DNA of 64,000 bases from Poecilobothrus nobilitatus. Taxonomy: Eukaryota; Arthropoda; Insecta; Diptera; Dolichopodidae. The notes beneath the pieces were generated by a model that had not been told where the DNA came from, made no database searches, and saw nothing but the letters and a program-made list of their open reading frames with translations. Shown in pieces: positions 48,920 to 59,764 of this stretch. A program made the translations under genes and the position numbers. How positions within the stretch are numbered: the stretch's first letter is position 1; every line of letters starts with the position of its first letter. The stretch lies in the NCBI GenBank assembly GCA_947095535.1, contig OX352774.1, positions 172,296,200 to 172,360,199 of the forward strand. The letters are read 5' to 3'.

Positions 48920-50462
48920 TACATTTTATTATTATATTATGTTTTTTCTTTTGTTGTTTTTTTTTTTTTTTTTCTGTAATAACAAAGTAATATTATGTAC
49001 ATACAAATGTGTTTATATTATGTAGAACCTTTGTTCGTTTTTTTTTTATGTTATGTATAATGTATACACATAAATTTTTATTGTATATATTTACTTGTAT
49101 ACATTTATTTTAAAATAAAACAGATTCCTAATTTTATAAAATTTCAGAAAGAACTCCTATCTCCTGTAGTTCTGTATAATAAACAGAACCTTTTTTTTTT
49201 ATAAATACATACATACATTCATCCGCATATACATTTAAAATAAAACTCGCATAAATAATATTGTCTTCGGTATTTTTTTTTTTTTTTTTTTTTATATTTA
49301 TTTTCGTCCTTTTAACATCAAAGTATTTGTATTGTAGGAGAACCACCCCCGAAAATATAAAAATATTAACTCCGAAAATTCATTCACTACACACAAATAT
49401 AAATTTTTTTTTTTTTTTTTTTATTATTATTTCCGTTTTGTTTGTGTTCTTTGTATTTTATTGTTTTTTAAATTTCCACTCACAATATAATAAAAATTAT
49501 ACATACAGCTACAACTATATTTTCATTTCTTTCTTAACACACAACTGCAAACGAATATAATCCGAAATTTCTTATCAAAACTTATAAAAAGTTTTTCATT
49601 TAAAAATGTAATTACAAAAAAAAAAATGGAGCTTTTGGGTAAAAAGTAAAAAGAAAATAAAAGAAAAAAAATTTGCAATAGTGTCAATGCAAATGCTCTA
49701 AAAACGTGATTATGTTGTGAATTATTAAATTTTTTCTCTTACTTTTTTTGTTTTATTTTGTTTTTTATTTGAGTTCTCTTTTATTTAATGGCTTGCGCTC
49801 TTGACTATAATTTAGAGATAGAAGAGAAATAAAATAACAAAACAACTAAAACTAACTAAGCAAGAAATAAAAATTGAGAAATAAATTCTCTACTTGTTTA
49901 CAAAAATGTGGAAAATTATTTTGATAAGGGAGAGGCTCTTTTCAAATTTTTTTTTTTTTTGTTGCAAAAGCAAAAAAAAACAAAAAAAGAAGAAGAAGAG
50001 AAAAATAATAATTTAATCAAATAAATTTAAATGTCAGGGAAAAATGTAGGTTAAAAATTTTTTTAGTGGATTAGTTTTAGAAATTGCTTTTTTTTTTTTT
50101 TTGGTATTTTTGTTAATTTGTTTTGTTCATAATTTTCCATTTATTTGGTAATGTGTAGTATCTTCAAATCTTAATTATAAGTTCCCGAATAGTAAGGAAA
50201 TATTATAAAACCTTTTAATTAAAATTAAACTCTGTTTTTTTTTTTAAATTAAACCTATTTTTTTCAGTCAAATTAATTTGATTGGAAAAAGCACATTTAA
50301 ATTATAAAAAAGGATTTAATTTGAATGAAAAGTTGTTTAATGTTTTTATGAAAAAATGTTGAATTTGGATGAAAAAAAACTTTAAATTGAATGAAAATTT
50401 TTTATATTTGACTGTAAAAAAGTATATAGTATAACTTATTATATAAAAAATATTAAAATAAA
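48920..50462. other. AT-rich sequence
   Basis: If the donor at 48914 is real, this would be intron. It is poly-T/poly-A rich with no exon recognised. Confidence 0.4.
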
Positions 50463-50474
50463 ATAAAATAATTT

Positions 50475-50638
50475 TTTTTTTTTTTAAATGCATTTCTCAA
50501 CACAGGCGTTCCAGTTCAAGCGTAGCTGTAAATGTTGTAAGGGAGAATAACTCTTACGAAGTGTGTAAGATTCGAACCCACTCTCGGTGTTTACAGCGTA
50601 TTTTATATGCTCTTATCCACTATTCCATCGAGGCCCCT
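50475..50638 (-). mobile_element. SINE-1 copy with target duplication
   Basis: The minus strand reads GGGGCCTCGATGGAATAGTG, GATAAGAGCATATAAAATAC, B box GGGTTCGAATCTTAC, then ACAACATTTACAGCTACGC, with a shortened tail and poly-A. Flanked by a perfect 12-bp target duplication ATAAAATAATTT (50463-50474 and 50639-50650). Confidence 0.9.
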
Positions 50639-50650
50639 ATAAAATAATTT

Positions 50651-51650
50651 AAATTTACTTTTATAAACCGTATTATCAACACATTTCTAATAATGTCTGA
50701 TTACTTTTTAAACTGGGAAATAGAGTCTATAAATAAAAACATTAATTAATATCTAACATTTCCTTATTTTTTAGATTATTTTTCGCAATTTTTTTAATAG
50801 ATCTAAAAATGTTGATGAAATAAAATCTAATTATATGAATGAAACAATATATAATACTATTGATATCTAAATGACTGTAAAAACCCATCATAATATTAAA
50901 ATTAAATTAAATCTAAAAATCGAAAAAAACGAAACGAAAAAATTAAAAAAAATAAAATTATATCCAAAATAAAATGTATTTTTCAAAAATGAAAACAAAG
51001 TTGAAGTTTTATGTTCAAATAATCTTTTACAGTGGCTCGTCAACCCGGATAAGAAAAAGTCGTTGAAATTCTTTGAACTAAGCTGTTTTCCTGAATTTTC
51101 ATCATTCCTCAAAATCTCAAATATAATGTGTTTTATAATGTAATACATTTTGGAAAAAGCGTATACCGCTGATTTAGCAACCAACTCTAAAATCCTTCCT
51201 AATTATTTTATAACATATACACATTTGAAGATCAAATGAATTTAACGTTCAACAATATTTTTTTCGATAATATTTAAAAGTAAATGAAATAACATTTGAA
51301 AAATTTTACAGCTTCTTTAGATGTTATTTCATGTTTTACTTTTAGGCGCTATTTTGCAATGCCTCTTAACAAATTTCGAATGAATTATTTACTAATTTAA
51401 ATTGGATTGAAAATAAAGATAATCAATCAGTATTTTAAGTCACTATAATAATAAATGACTTAGTGGGATGCCTTATGCTCCTTATAGGAGTGGTAAATAG
51501 AAATAAAAAAATTAAAAAGATACTTGAACTATACCAGCTGTTTATTAAAGAATATATTTTTCTATTTAGAGATTGAATTTTTTTTAAACTATCGTGACAT
51601 AACCATAAAAACAAACATAAACTTATTTTAAAAATAAAATGCTTTCTTTT
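50651..51650. other. AT-rich sequence with one inverted repeat
   Basis: AAAAGTAAATGAAATAACAT (51276-51295) pairs with 51321-51343 apart from a 3-base bulge. A minus-strand open frame at 50888-51184 has no recognisable domain. No gene assigned. Confidence 0.4.
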
Positions 51651-52671
51651 TTATACCCGTATGAACTATGTTCAAGGGTATAATGAATTTGCCATTACGT
51701 TTGTGACACCTTAAAGGAGTCGAGCTAGATATAGTGTCAAAGGTATGGATCGGCTCAGAATCGAATTCTGAGTCGATTAAGCCATGTACGTCCGTCCGTC
51801 CGCACGATAACTCAAAAAATAAAGGAGCTAGGGGCTGAAATTTTTTTTACGTCACTTTTGCAAAATTGTTAGTTTTGCTATTTAAATCCAACATTTTCGG
51901 TCGGCGGGTTCGAGTAGCTGCCATACAACTTCTATCTTTATATAGAAATAACTCAGTATCTATTCAAGCTAGGTTTCTGAAATTTTGCAAATGATGATCA
52001 AGTTTTATGGCAACAGCTTCTGTAAAATTTGGTTGTGTTGGGGCGGCGGGTTCGGGTAGCTGCCATACAACTTCTCCGTTTAAATGAGAATAACTCAGTG
52101 TTTATTGAAGCTAGGAATCTGAAATTTAGCAAAGAGGTGTCGAGTTACATGCCAACAACTTTTGTAAAATTTGGTTGGTCTAGAGCAGCCGGTTCAGGCT
52201 TCTTGCACCTCTTGGAACCTAATGAAGCTAGGCGTCTGAAATTTTGCAAATGATGATCAAGTTTTATGGCAACAACTTTTGTAAAATTTGGTTGTGGTGG
52301 TGCGGCGGGTTCGGGTAGCTGCCATACAACTTCTCCGTTTAAATGAGAAAAACTCGGTGTTTATTGAAGCTAGGAATCTGAAATTTAGTGAAAAAGTGTC
52401 GAGTTGCATGCCAAAAACTTTTGTAAAATTTGATTGGTCTAAAGCAGCCGGTTCAGGCTTTTTGCATTTCTTGGAACTTAATGAAGCTAGGCGCAATAGA
52501 TTCGGGTAGCTATCATACAACTCCACAATTTACATAAATATATCTCTGTAGTTCGGTACAAAACATCTGAATGTTTTTAAAAGATGATCCAGTTTTATAG
52601 AAACAGGATATATTACGTTCATACGGGTATCCCAGAGTTGACACAGTCTACTCTACTGCACTCTTCCTCGT
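51651..52671 (-). repeat. REP-B copy, complete ends
   Basis: In minus orientation it starts ACGAGGAAGAGTGCAGTAGA, reads CTGTGTCAACTCTGGGATAC, CCGTATGAACG, and ends ACGGGTATAA at 51651. The core GTTTGTGACACC, GAGTCGATTAAGCCATG, TACGTCCGTCCGTCCGC (51700-51805) matches 23551-23720. A 259-bp tandem duplication is present: CGGCGGGTTCGGGTAGCTGC at 52044 and 52303, with a partial third at 51903. Small ORFs inside it are not genes. Confidence 0.8.
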
Positions 52672-52874
52672 TTTTTTTAATATTTTAGAGAAAAAATTAA
52701 AAATATGACATACATATTAAATCAATACAACTGAATTTATTAAATATTTTTTTCTTATTATTATAACTTTTACAAATAATTCACAAGAAATGGAACAAAT
52801 CTTACATTTAGAAGCTATTATACATGGTTTAGTATTAATATTCTATAGATACATATATGTATTTTATAAATAAA

Positions 52875-52880
52875 TTTATT
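52875..52880 (-). terminator. polyadenylation signal of the secreted-protein gene
   Basis: AATAAA on the minus strand, about 95 bases past the stop codon at 52975, the only canonical signal in the expected range. It sits in AT-rich sequence, so the match is suggestive. Confidence 0.5.
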
Positions 52881-52974
52881 TCAATCTACAACATTATCTT
52901 TAATATGAATCTTTAATTTTTAAAATATTAACATATGAAATCATTAATATATGAAATGAAAAACATACTTTTCT

Positions 52975-53715
52975 TTACAAATTTTCCTTTTCTGGTTTTA
53001 TAATTTTTCCATCACGTATTATAATAATTTGTGGCTTATTATCAAATTTAATATAATTCCAATCATTAGCATCATCATCATCATCATCATTCTTATCATT
53101 TTTATCATGATCTTTATTATCATTATTTTTATCACAAATTATTTTATTATCACAATATTTTTTAAAGGAATCCGGATTTTTAATTTCAAAATCTAAACTA
53201 TTCTTTGAATCTGGATATTCTGGAGGAGAAACATGCTTTAAATTTGCAATTCGTTCCATTATTTCTTTATGTTTGTTAGATTGATCATTGATCTGATCAA
53301 ATAAAATACGCAATTTTTCAAATATATTTGTTGGTAATTTATCATTTTTAGAGCAATTTTCAAGTTTTATAAGAATTTTTTTCCCATCTATTATGATTGG
53401 AACGTAACCATTGGGAATTTTGTCAATTTCTTTATGTTTTAATTCTGTTAAAGGTTTAGAATCATGTTTTTCTTTTGAATCATTATTAATTACATAAATT
53501 GGATGCTTTCGTGGATCTGAGAAAATGTTCAAGTCAATCATACTATTAGGATTAGCTTTAAGAACAGTTAAAGGACTGAAAATTGAGAAAAACTTAATTT
53601 TGATAATTTGAAAAAAATTTAATTTAATTTATTACCTTGGGATAGCATCTGTATAATTAATCAGCAGTATTAAAACAAAACCATATAAAATAATAAATAT
53701 TATTTTATCAATCAT
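52975..53715 (-). CDS. secreted Lys/Asp-rich protein, two exons (226 aa)
   Basis: Join of exon 1 (53715-53636) and exon 2 (53575-52975). Exon 1 starts at ATG 53715 after TTTTCAAG and encodes a signal peptide: MIDK, a hydrophobic core IIFIILYGFVLILLI, then NYTDA, with likely cleavage after Ala24. A 60-bp phase-2 intron splits a Ser codon, and exon 2 reads PLTVLKANPNSMIDLNIF. The mature part is hydrophilic. A helical, possibly coiled-coil stretch lies at about residues 111-139 and a run of six Asp at 190-195. Two similar segments, PIIIDGKKILIK (about 86-97) and QIIIIRDGKIIK (about 209-220), suggest an internal repeat. There are three Cys in the mature part (101, 168, 174). I do not recognise the family. 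The layout (signal exon, tiny intron, fast-evolving charged body) is common in insect salivary, venom-like and seminal proteins. Starting at the internal Met (53541) would lose the signal peptide. A TATA-like box and AATAAA flank it. Confidence 0.8.
53576..53635 (-). other. 60-bp GT-AG intron
   Basis: Donor AAG|GTAATA and acceptor TTCTCAATTTTCAG|T, with a pyrimidine-rich stretch before the acceptor. The length is the usual minimal intron size in flies. Removing it joins the signal-peptide exon to exon 2 in frame (AG + T = Ser). Confidence 0.85.
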
Positions 53716-53813
53716 CTTGAAAATTTTATTTTTTTTTCTAAATATTAACAGAAAAGTTGTAATTTTACTTAAATTTGAACTTCATTTGATAGATTAAATA
53801 GAATATATTATAA

Positions 53814-53821
53814 TATTTATA
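53814..53821 (-). promoter_or_regulatory. TATA-like box of the secreted-protein gene
   Basis: TATAAATA on the minus strand, about 100 bp before the start codon. An initiator-like ATCAAATG lies about 31-33 bp downstream (near 53788), the spacing expected of a TATA promoter. AT-rich surroundings make chance matches common. Confidence 0.4.
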
Positions 53822-53829
53822 GGTTTAAA

Positions 53830-54319
53830 AGATATCATGTAGCACGTTCATAGTTTAATTCGTTAAAAAAATTTCGTATTTTTAAAGAAATTTAAAACTT
53901 AAAAAATTAAAAAAAAATTTTTTTTTTTGTAGAAAATTATGATATACGATATTCTGTTATCAAAATCATGATCATATCATTTTTTTTTTTACATTCTAAG
54001 AATATTTAGTGAAATTGAAAACTTACACATAATAATTTATATGTAATTAGAATACGAATAAGAAATTTACTTTATTTTATATAATTAATTGATTAAAATA
54101 CTTTTTTTTTATTTTAAAAACGATTTAATTTGTATTTCTATATTCCATTTAGTCTAATAATATTTTTATATATATAAGAATTAAATGCTTTTAAATTTTT
54201 TAACATGAACACAAACTATGAATCAAAAACTAAATAATTAAAGTTGAGTCAATCAGTTCAGCCAAGAGTTATGCAATCATAACCAAAATGTTCCGAAAAT
54301 ATTTTACTAAAATTAATAC
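53830..54319. other. AT-rich intergenic sequence
   Basis: Upstream of the secreted-protein gene. No further gene or repeat recognised. Confidence 0.4.
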
Positions 54320-54420
54320 GTAATAGTATTCGACCTATAATGGCCTTAGTAGCCAATGGTTTTGTAATATTGCATTATTCTATGTGATTTGTAATATTAA
54401 TATAAAAAAAAAATAAAATA
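54320..54420 (+). mobile_element. SINE-2 3'-end fragment
   Basis: TAATAGTATTCGACCTATAA, TGGCCTTAGTAGCCAATGGT, TTTGTAATATTGCA and TTCTATGTGATTT match the distal part of the SINE-2 copy at 25668-25954, with an A-rich tail. The tRNA-like head is missing. Confidence 0.7.
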
Positions 54421-54563
54421 AATTTTAGTAGAATTCAATAATGTGTATATATATCAAACTGCGGAAGAGTATAAAAGAAGAAAAGATTGCGCTCACCAGT
54501 GTAATAAAGAAATAATCCATTAGAGCATGCGTAAACCTACATAAAAAAATAGAAGCGGATTAA

Positions 54564-54696
54564 AAGCATTTTTATTCCAAGAAATGCTTGTACCATAAAG
54601 CTAAAGTAACGGATGTATACGGTTTAAATGGTTTATTATCCAAAATATATCATCACCATAACGATGAGTATATAATGTTGCCCTATTATATCATTA
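54564..54696 (+). pseudogene. unidentified coding-like remnant, left of REP-A
   Basis: An open frame of about 44 codons (KHFYSKKCLYHKAKVTDVYG, LNGLLSKIYHHHNDEYIMLP, YYII) with protein-like, non-repetitive composition. It runs straight into the REP-A start. A stop lies just upstream (54561), with another ten open codons before it. Not recognised. It may be the left part of a sequence broken by the REP-A insertion (see 56049-56231), or chance. Confidence 0.25.
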
Positions 54697-56047
54697 AACA
54701 AGGTAGAATGTAAACCAACGGTTTTTAAAAGCGCACATTTCCAAAACTCAATACAAACTGTTTAGAAGTGTGACTTACACAAAAATTTGAAAATTTCATG
54801 TAATAAGAAAAAATGTGAAAATAGGACATTTTTGAAATTTTGAGGGGCTATAAGTCCGGAATCCTATATAACTAAGAAAAGCCGTTAACACACGTAAAAA
54901 TATATTATTGAAGCTTTAATTTTTATGTCTTGCCGAAGAAAAATTTGTACAGGTGCCTAAGTTACAGGTGTCTAAAAATAGCAAATTTTAAATTTTTGAG
55001 GCGTAATAACTCTTAAAGAAGGGGTGTTACCAAAAAATTTTCTGACGAAACTTATACTAATTCTAAAAGTTCTTTCTTGTCTCAAAATTTCAGGTTCCTA
55101 TCTAAAGGAGTGCCGGAGTTATGAAAAAAGAAATTTCATGCAAAATGTGGTTTTCACATAACGGTAAATTTAAATAGTAAATTACAAAATATTACATAAT
55201 TTTGATATTGTTTTATATAGATAATAAAATTTTCAATCTTCTGGCGCTTTTAGATTGCAAAATTATTACGCAGAGCCCGAGATATATACATCTGAAAATG
55301 GGGCTTTTTTGCAATTTTGAAGAGCGGCAACTTTGGAACCCTTTACAATTAAAATAAACCTTTAACACACGTAAAAATATATTATTGTAGCTTTAATTTT
55401 TATATCTTGCAGAAGTAAAATGTGTACAGGTTCCTAAGTTACAGGTGTTTAAAAATAGCAAATTTTCAATTTTTAAGCCCTAATAGCTTATAAACAGGGG
55501 GTGGTCCGAAAAAATTTTCTGAGCAAACTTATACTAATTCTAAAAGTTCTTTCTTGCCTCAAAATTTCAAGCTTCTATCTAGAAGCGTGCCGGAGTTATG
55601 AAAGTAGAAAAATCATGCAAAATTTGGTTTTCACATAACGGTAAATTTAAATACTAAATTTAAAAAAATTGTATAATTTTGATATTAATTTACAAAGATA
55701 AAAGAAATACCTGTCGAATGACGTTTTCAGATTGAAAAAATCTTAAGCAGAACATAAGATATATGTATTTAAAAATAAAGCTTTTTCAAAGTTTGAGGGG
55801 CTGTAGCTCCGTAATGGGGGGGGCTACATGAAAAAGTTGTTCCACAAAATTATTTTTTTTATGAGACCTACCTATGGTTAAAATTTTTTTTCTCTATCTT
55901 TAACGGTGTAGAAGTTTTGTAAACAGACGGACGGACGGACGGACGGACGGACGGACGGACGGACGGACGGACGGACGGACGGACGGACGGACAGAGTGAA
56001 ACTAATAAGCACATTTTTTCAAAATTTTTTTGGAAATGTGCTAAAAA
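54697..56047 (+). repeat. REP-A copy, longest in the window
   Basis: Starts AACAAGGTAGAATGTAAACC and ends GGAAATGTGCTAAAAA. The internal module recurs with a 477-bp period (CACGTAAAAATATATTATTG at 54891 and 55368). Near the end lie CTGTAGCTCCGTAATGGGGG, GTGTAGAAGTTTTGTAAACA and a long ACGG microsatellite. The end folds as AGCACATTT...AAATGTGCT. Non-coding; its short ORFs, including one reading as a Val-Arg-Pro-Ser repeat, come from the microsatellite. Confidence 0.85.
55926..55992 (+). repeat. (ACGG)n microsatellite, about 16 units
   Basis: An uninterrupted GACGG/ACGG run inside REP-A. The same site carries only about 3-6 units in the other copies (40576, 43969, 60863), so this copy has expanded. 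Confidence 0.95.
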
Positions 56048-56048
56048 T

Positions 56049-56231
56049 GAAGGGCTACCATGTAAGTGCATTAAATATAACTCAAGTAATCCCAAGACTA
56101 ATCTACAAAAACTTGACAAGTATATTCCTGAAACGGATAAGCATTTAAAAAAAATTAATGATGAATGGAAACTTTACCAAAAAAAAAAAAGATTAACTCT
56201 TAAAATTAGGAAAATCAAAACGAATTATTAA
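56049..56231 (+). pseudogene. unidentified coding-like remnant, right of REP-A
   Basis: An open frame of 60 codons (EGLPCKCIKYNSSNPKTNLQ, KLDKYIPETDKHLKKINDEW, KLYQKKKRLTLKIRKIKTNY, stop at 56229) starting where REP-A ends. Its composition is protein-like up to the Lys run. Not recognised. Read together with 54564-54696 it may be one former coding segment interrupted by REP-A, but no target duplication confirms that. Confidence 0.25.
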
Positions 56232-56582
56232 TAATAAAGATGAACTTTTGAAAAAAAAAAAAACAAAAAAGAAAGAGATTGTGTCAACTTTAGAATATCC
56301 GCTGTCCCATAAAATCATCTTTAGGGATGCCCCATCATCCCTAAATGATGATCATCATCATCGCTGTCCCATTTAATCATTTTTTAGGATGCCCCATGAC
56401 TCTAAAAAGCTCAATAAAATTTAATCAAATTTTAGTAAATGAAAGATTACTGAATTAAGTATCAAGTAGATTTATGTAAATTTTAAAGTTGTATAGCAGC
56501 TATTCGAACGCGTTGCCTTTCACCAACAAAATTTCACAAAATATATTGCCATAAAACTTAATCTCATCATCTTTTATAAAAT
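56232..56582. other. intergenic sequence with ATGATG motifs
   Basis: A repeated phrase CGCTGTCCCAT.AAATCAT...GGATGCCCCAT occurs twice (56298-56335 and 56362-56399), separated by GATGATCATCATCATC. No gene. Confidence 0.5.
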
Positions 56583-56806
56583 TACAAATTTCCAACTTTT
56601 TTAAGTTCCAAGATATAACAGCTATACCTGAACCCATCGCGCTAGAACATTCAAACTTCATAGCAGTTATTGCTATAAAACTTGATATATTTTTTAGGAA
56701 ATTTAAAATATCTAACTTTATTAAGTACAAAAGTTTGAATGTTCTAGTGCGATGTGTTCAGGTATAGCTGTCGTATCTTGGAACTTAAAAAAGTTAGAAA
56801 TTTGTA
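56583..56806. repeat. inverted repeat with 75-bp arms
   Basis: Arms 56583-56657 and 56732-56806 are reverse complements at 70 of 75 positions with no gaps. Shared segments are ACTTTTTTAAGTTCCAAGATA, CAGCTATACCTGAAC and TAGAACATTCAAACT. The loop is 74 bases. Arm text (GGTATAGCTG, TCTTGGAACTTAA) echoes the tandem units of REP-B at 51.9-52.5 kb. A transcript would form a long hairpin of the size processed by Dicer-2. Confidence 0.9.
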
Positions 56807-59760
56807 TTTAGTGTACGATACTTATGTAAATTAAATGGTTAAATTTCAACTATTATTTTTCAAAATTTCAAATGTCTAGCTTAATGTAGTTTGATCATAG
56901 CGGTCATTACAATAAAACTTGATCAGTTTTTAGAAAATTTCGGAAGTTTAACTTTATTAAGAACCAAGATAAAAGAATATATGCTTATATAAAAATTTTT
57001 TATTCAAAAAATTCAGATTCCCACCAGATTTTTATTCACAAAATTTCAGATTCCTAGTTGCTATAAACCTTGAGTTATTTTTATATAAATAAAGAAGTTG
57101 TAGGGCAGCTACTTGAACACACCGATTGAACTTGCTCAATTTAAATACCATGATCTCTAAAGAACTACGCTCGCACCATTATAATAACAAAATAAAGGAA
57201 ATAAACATTGAATTATTTTATTATACACTTACTTATCAGATTTTATAATTATCATATTTTTAAATTTATTTTTTTTTTTGGCCCATTACATTACATTACA
57301 TTACATTTACCTTAATAAAAAATTAAAATGATTGAACTTTTCAAAAAATTCAAATAAATTGATTTGATTTTCAATAAATTTTAATTAATTTCACTCCATC
57401 CCCCATCTCTTTAAATATACAAAAACAAAAAAAAAAACAAAAATAAACAAAAAACAACAGAAAAAGAAAAGTTTTACCTTTAAACACTAACTTCCTATTT
57501 TTCTCCGTTTTTCTCAAACAGGATTTATCAAAAAGTTGTATACTAACACATACACAAATTATTATACTTACTATTAATTTTTTAACCTTCTGGTAAAAAA
57601 AAAAAAAAAAGAAAATTCCATATTATTATAATAATATAATATATGAAATAATGTATTAGTATTTGACATGCGTTATAACAGAGCGTAGTAAATTATATCC
57701 TTTTCTTAATTCAATTCCAATGACGGTATAATTATGTCAGACAATAGAAAAATTTAATTAGTAAATATTTAAATAACGTTAACTCTCCATTAGTTCTGAC
57801 TGTTTTTTTTTTTTTATTAAGTTTAAATTTTGTATTAAGACTTTAGTGAAAAGTTTTATAGAAATCTGAAAAAATTTTTTATTTTTTAAATCCATATACA
57901 ATATCCTTAAAACTCAATATCAGACAGAATCTAAAACTTCTTTACTCCTATATATTAATTTTAAAAATTAACTTCTAGAAAACTAAAAAATAACAATAAT
58001 ATTAAAATAACATAGAAAAAAAAAATTATTTTTTCAATTTCGTATTTTCAGTAGTAAAAAAAAAAAAGAAAAGAAACAATAAAACAATTTTCTCCTATAT
58101 AATTATTACAATACGCACATGTCATTCTTAAATTTCAAAATCATATGGACATAAAAGTTTTTATTTTTTATTCTTTTTAAACTTTTATATCTTTTTCTCC
58201 TAGCATTTCTCCTTCAAGAATACACACCCACTCATATTACATTTAATACTGATAATAACCTAGTACACTTTAAAATCTAGAGTATAATAGTCATCATATT
58301 GAGTAATTAAATAATACATACATAAGTTTCACCTACATTTGAAGCTATACACGAGATTACACTACATATGTATGTACCATTTCAATACAAAACAAGAAAA
58401 ATTATTTACTTTAAATTACTTGAAAAAATATTTACCTTGTTATAAGAGAAAATATTATCTCTGAATTCTGATATTCTCTCAGTTTAAAATAACTATTTGT
58501 TTGTTGGTATGTGCGATTCTATAGTCTGTATTCTGCAATGTAATGATATAATGATATAAATGTACATGTATACAATAACTATAACAATGTATTAATCATA
58601 TAAGAATTTTACTGAATATTTTGTTTTTATAACGGTACCGAATATCAACACATATTACTGTTGTCATTACTATTTTTAAGGTTAGTTATGATGGTTGTTG
58701 TTTTTTGAATTTTGTGTACCATAACTCTCTACAGAGTACATCCAACCCAAAATTGCAACTTAGATTATATAAAGAAATAAACAGTTAGAAAATTTAACAG
58801 ATAATATTTTTTATATAAACCTAAAATTTTCTTGATTTTTTTTTCTTTTTTATACGTTTTGTTCAGGCTCTAGAGACATTTTTTTTTTTTTAGATTTTGA
58901 CGACAATAATCAAAAAGAGAGAAAAAAAAAAAAGAGATAGAAAATGATGAAATATACTCTTATTTAATTGGTGTAGGAAACTGAAAAATAAGATGAGAAA
59001 AAAATAATATCAAGTTCATGTTTAGTTCACGTTTAGGGCTTTTTTTTTTTTTTTTTGGATTTATTTCTTTTTGTTTTATAATACCAAAAATAAAAACAAA
59101 ACGAGAAAGTGATTATGAATGGCAAAATGTTTGTACAACAACTAATAATAACAACAAAATGAGAAAATTATTAGGCAAGAAAATTAGAGTTATGTTAAAT
59201 AAAAATACAAGGAGACTAAAAAAAAAAAATATATTTTAAAATTTAAACACAAATCATGAAAAATTTAATGAAAAATTTAATAAAAAGACTGAATGTAAAC
59301 TGATTAGAATACTTAAATAGCAATTATTAGGTACATATATCTATTTAATATATTTTGTGGGATGTAAGATACTAATAAAACTTCTTAATATTTATAAAAT
59401 ATAGCAACAGGCGATTTTTTTTTTGAATAGCTACAATATTTCATTATTTTTATTTTCATTTCTTATCCAAAGCTTAATATTAATGAAAGAATACCCACCT
59501 GGTCAGAACAAATTTTTATTTATATAATAATATTATTTTCGCAACTCGTCATAAATGCCGGAAGTAAAGGAAGTCCTATTCTAAATATATTTTTAAAAAA
59601 AACCTAGAATGAGACAAAATGTCAAATAATGACTTTATAAAATTTTATTTTATGTTATATTAGAACCTACCTATATTATTTATGGTATTGTTTTTTTATG
59701 GAATATTTTTTCAAGATCGTAGTCGTAAATTTAAAAAAAATATAGAAAAACGTTTTCTTT
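56807..59760. other. AT-rich intergenic sequence
   Basis: 56880-57130 continues REP-B-like phrases (GTTTGATCATAGCGGTCATT, GTTGTAGGGCAGCTACTTGA) in decayed form. A (CATTA)n pentanucleotide run lies at 57284-57305. The remainder is poly-A/T and (TA)-rich with no gene recognised. Confidence 0.45.
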
Positions 59761-59764
59761 CCAA

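Noticed and set aside
49261..49560. Phe-rich 99-codon frame, and similar Phe/Lys-rich frames between 45 and 51 kb
   Set aside because: They are products of poly-T and poly-A runs. Their composition is not protein-like and there is no domain.
56000..56047. REP-A end as a Helitron 3' terminus (hairpin followed by CTAA)
   Set aside because: The CTAA overlaps the hairpin stem instead of lying about 10 bases beyond it, and the opposite end does not begin with TC after A.
55868..56119. Minus-strand open frame reading as repeated Val-Arg-Pro-Ser
   Set aside because: It is the ACGG microsatellite of REP-A translated. The flanks are the non-coding repeat end.
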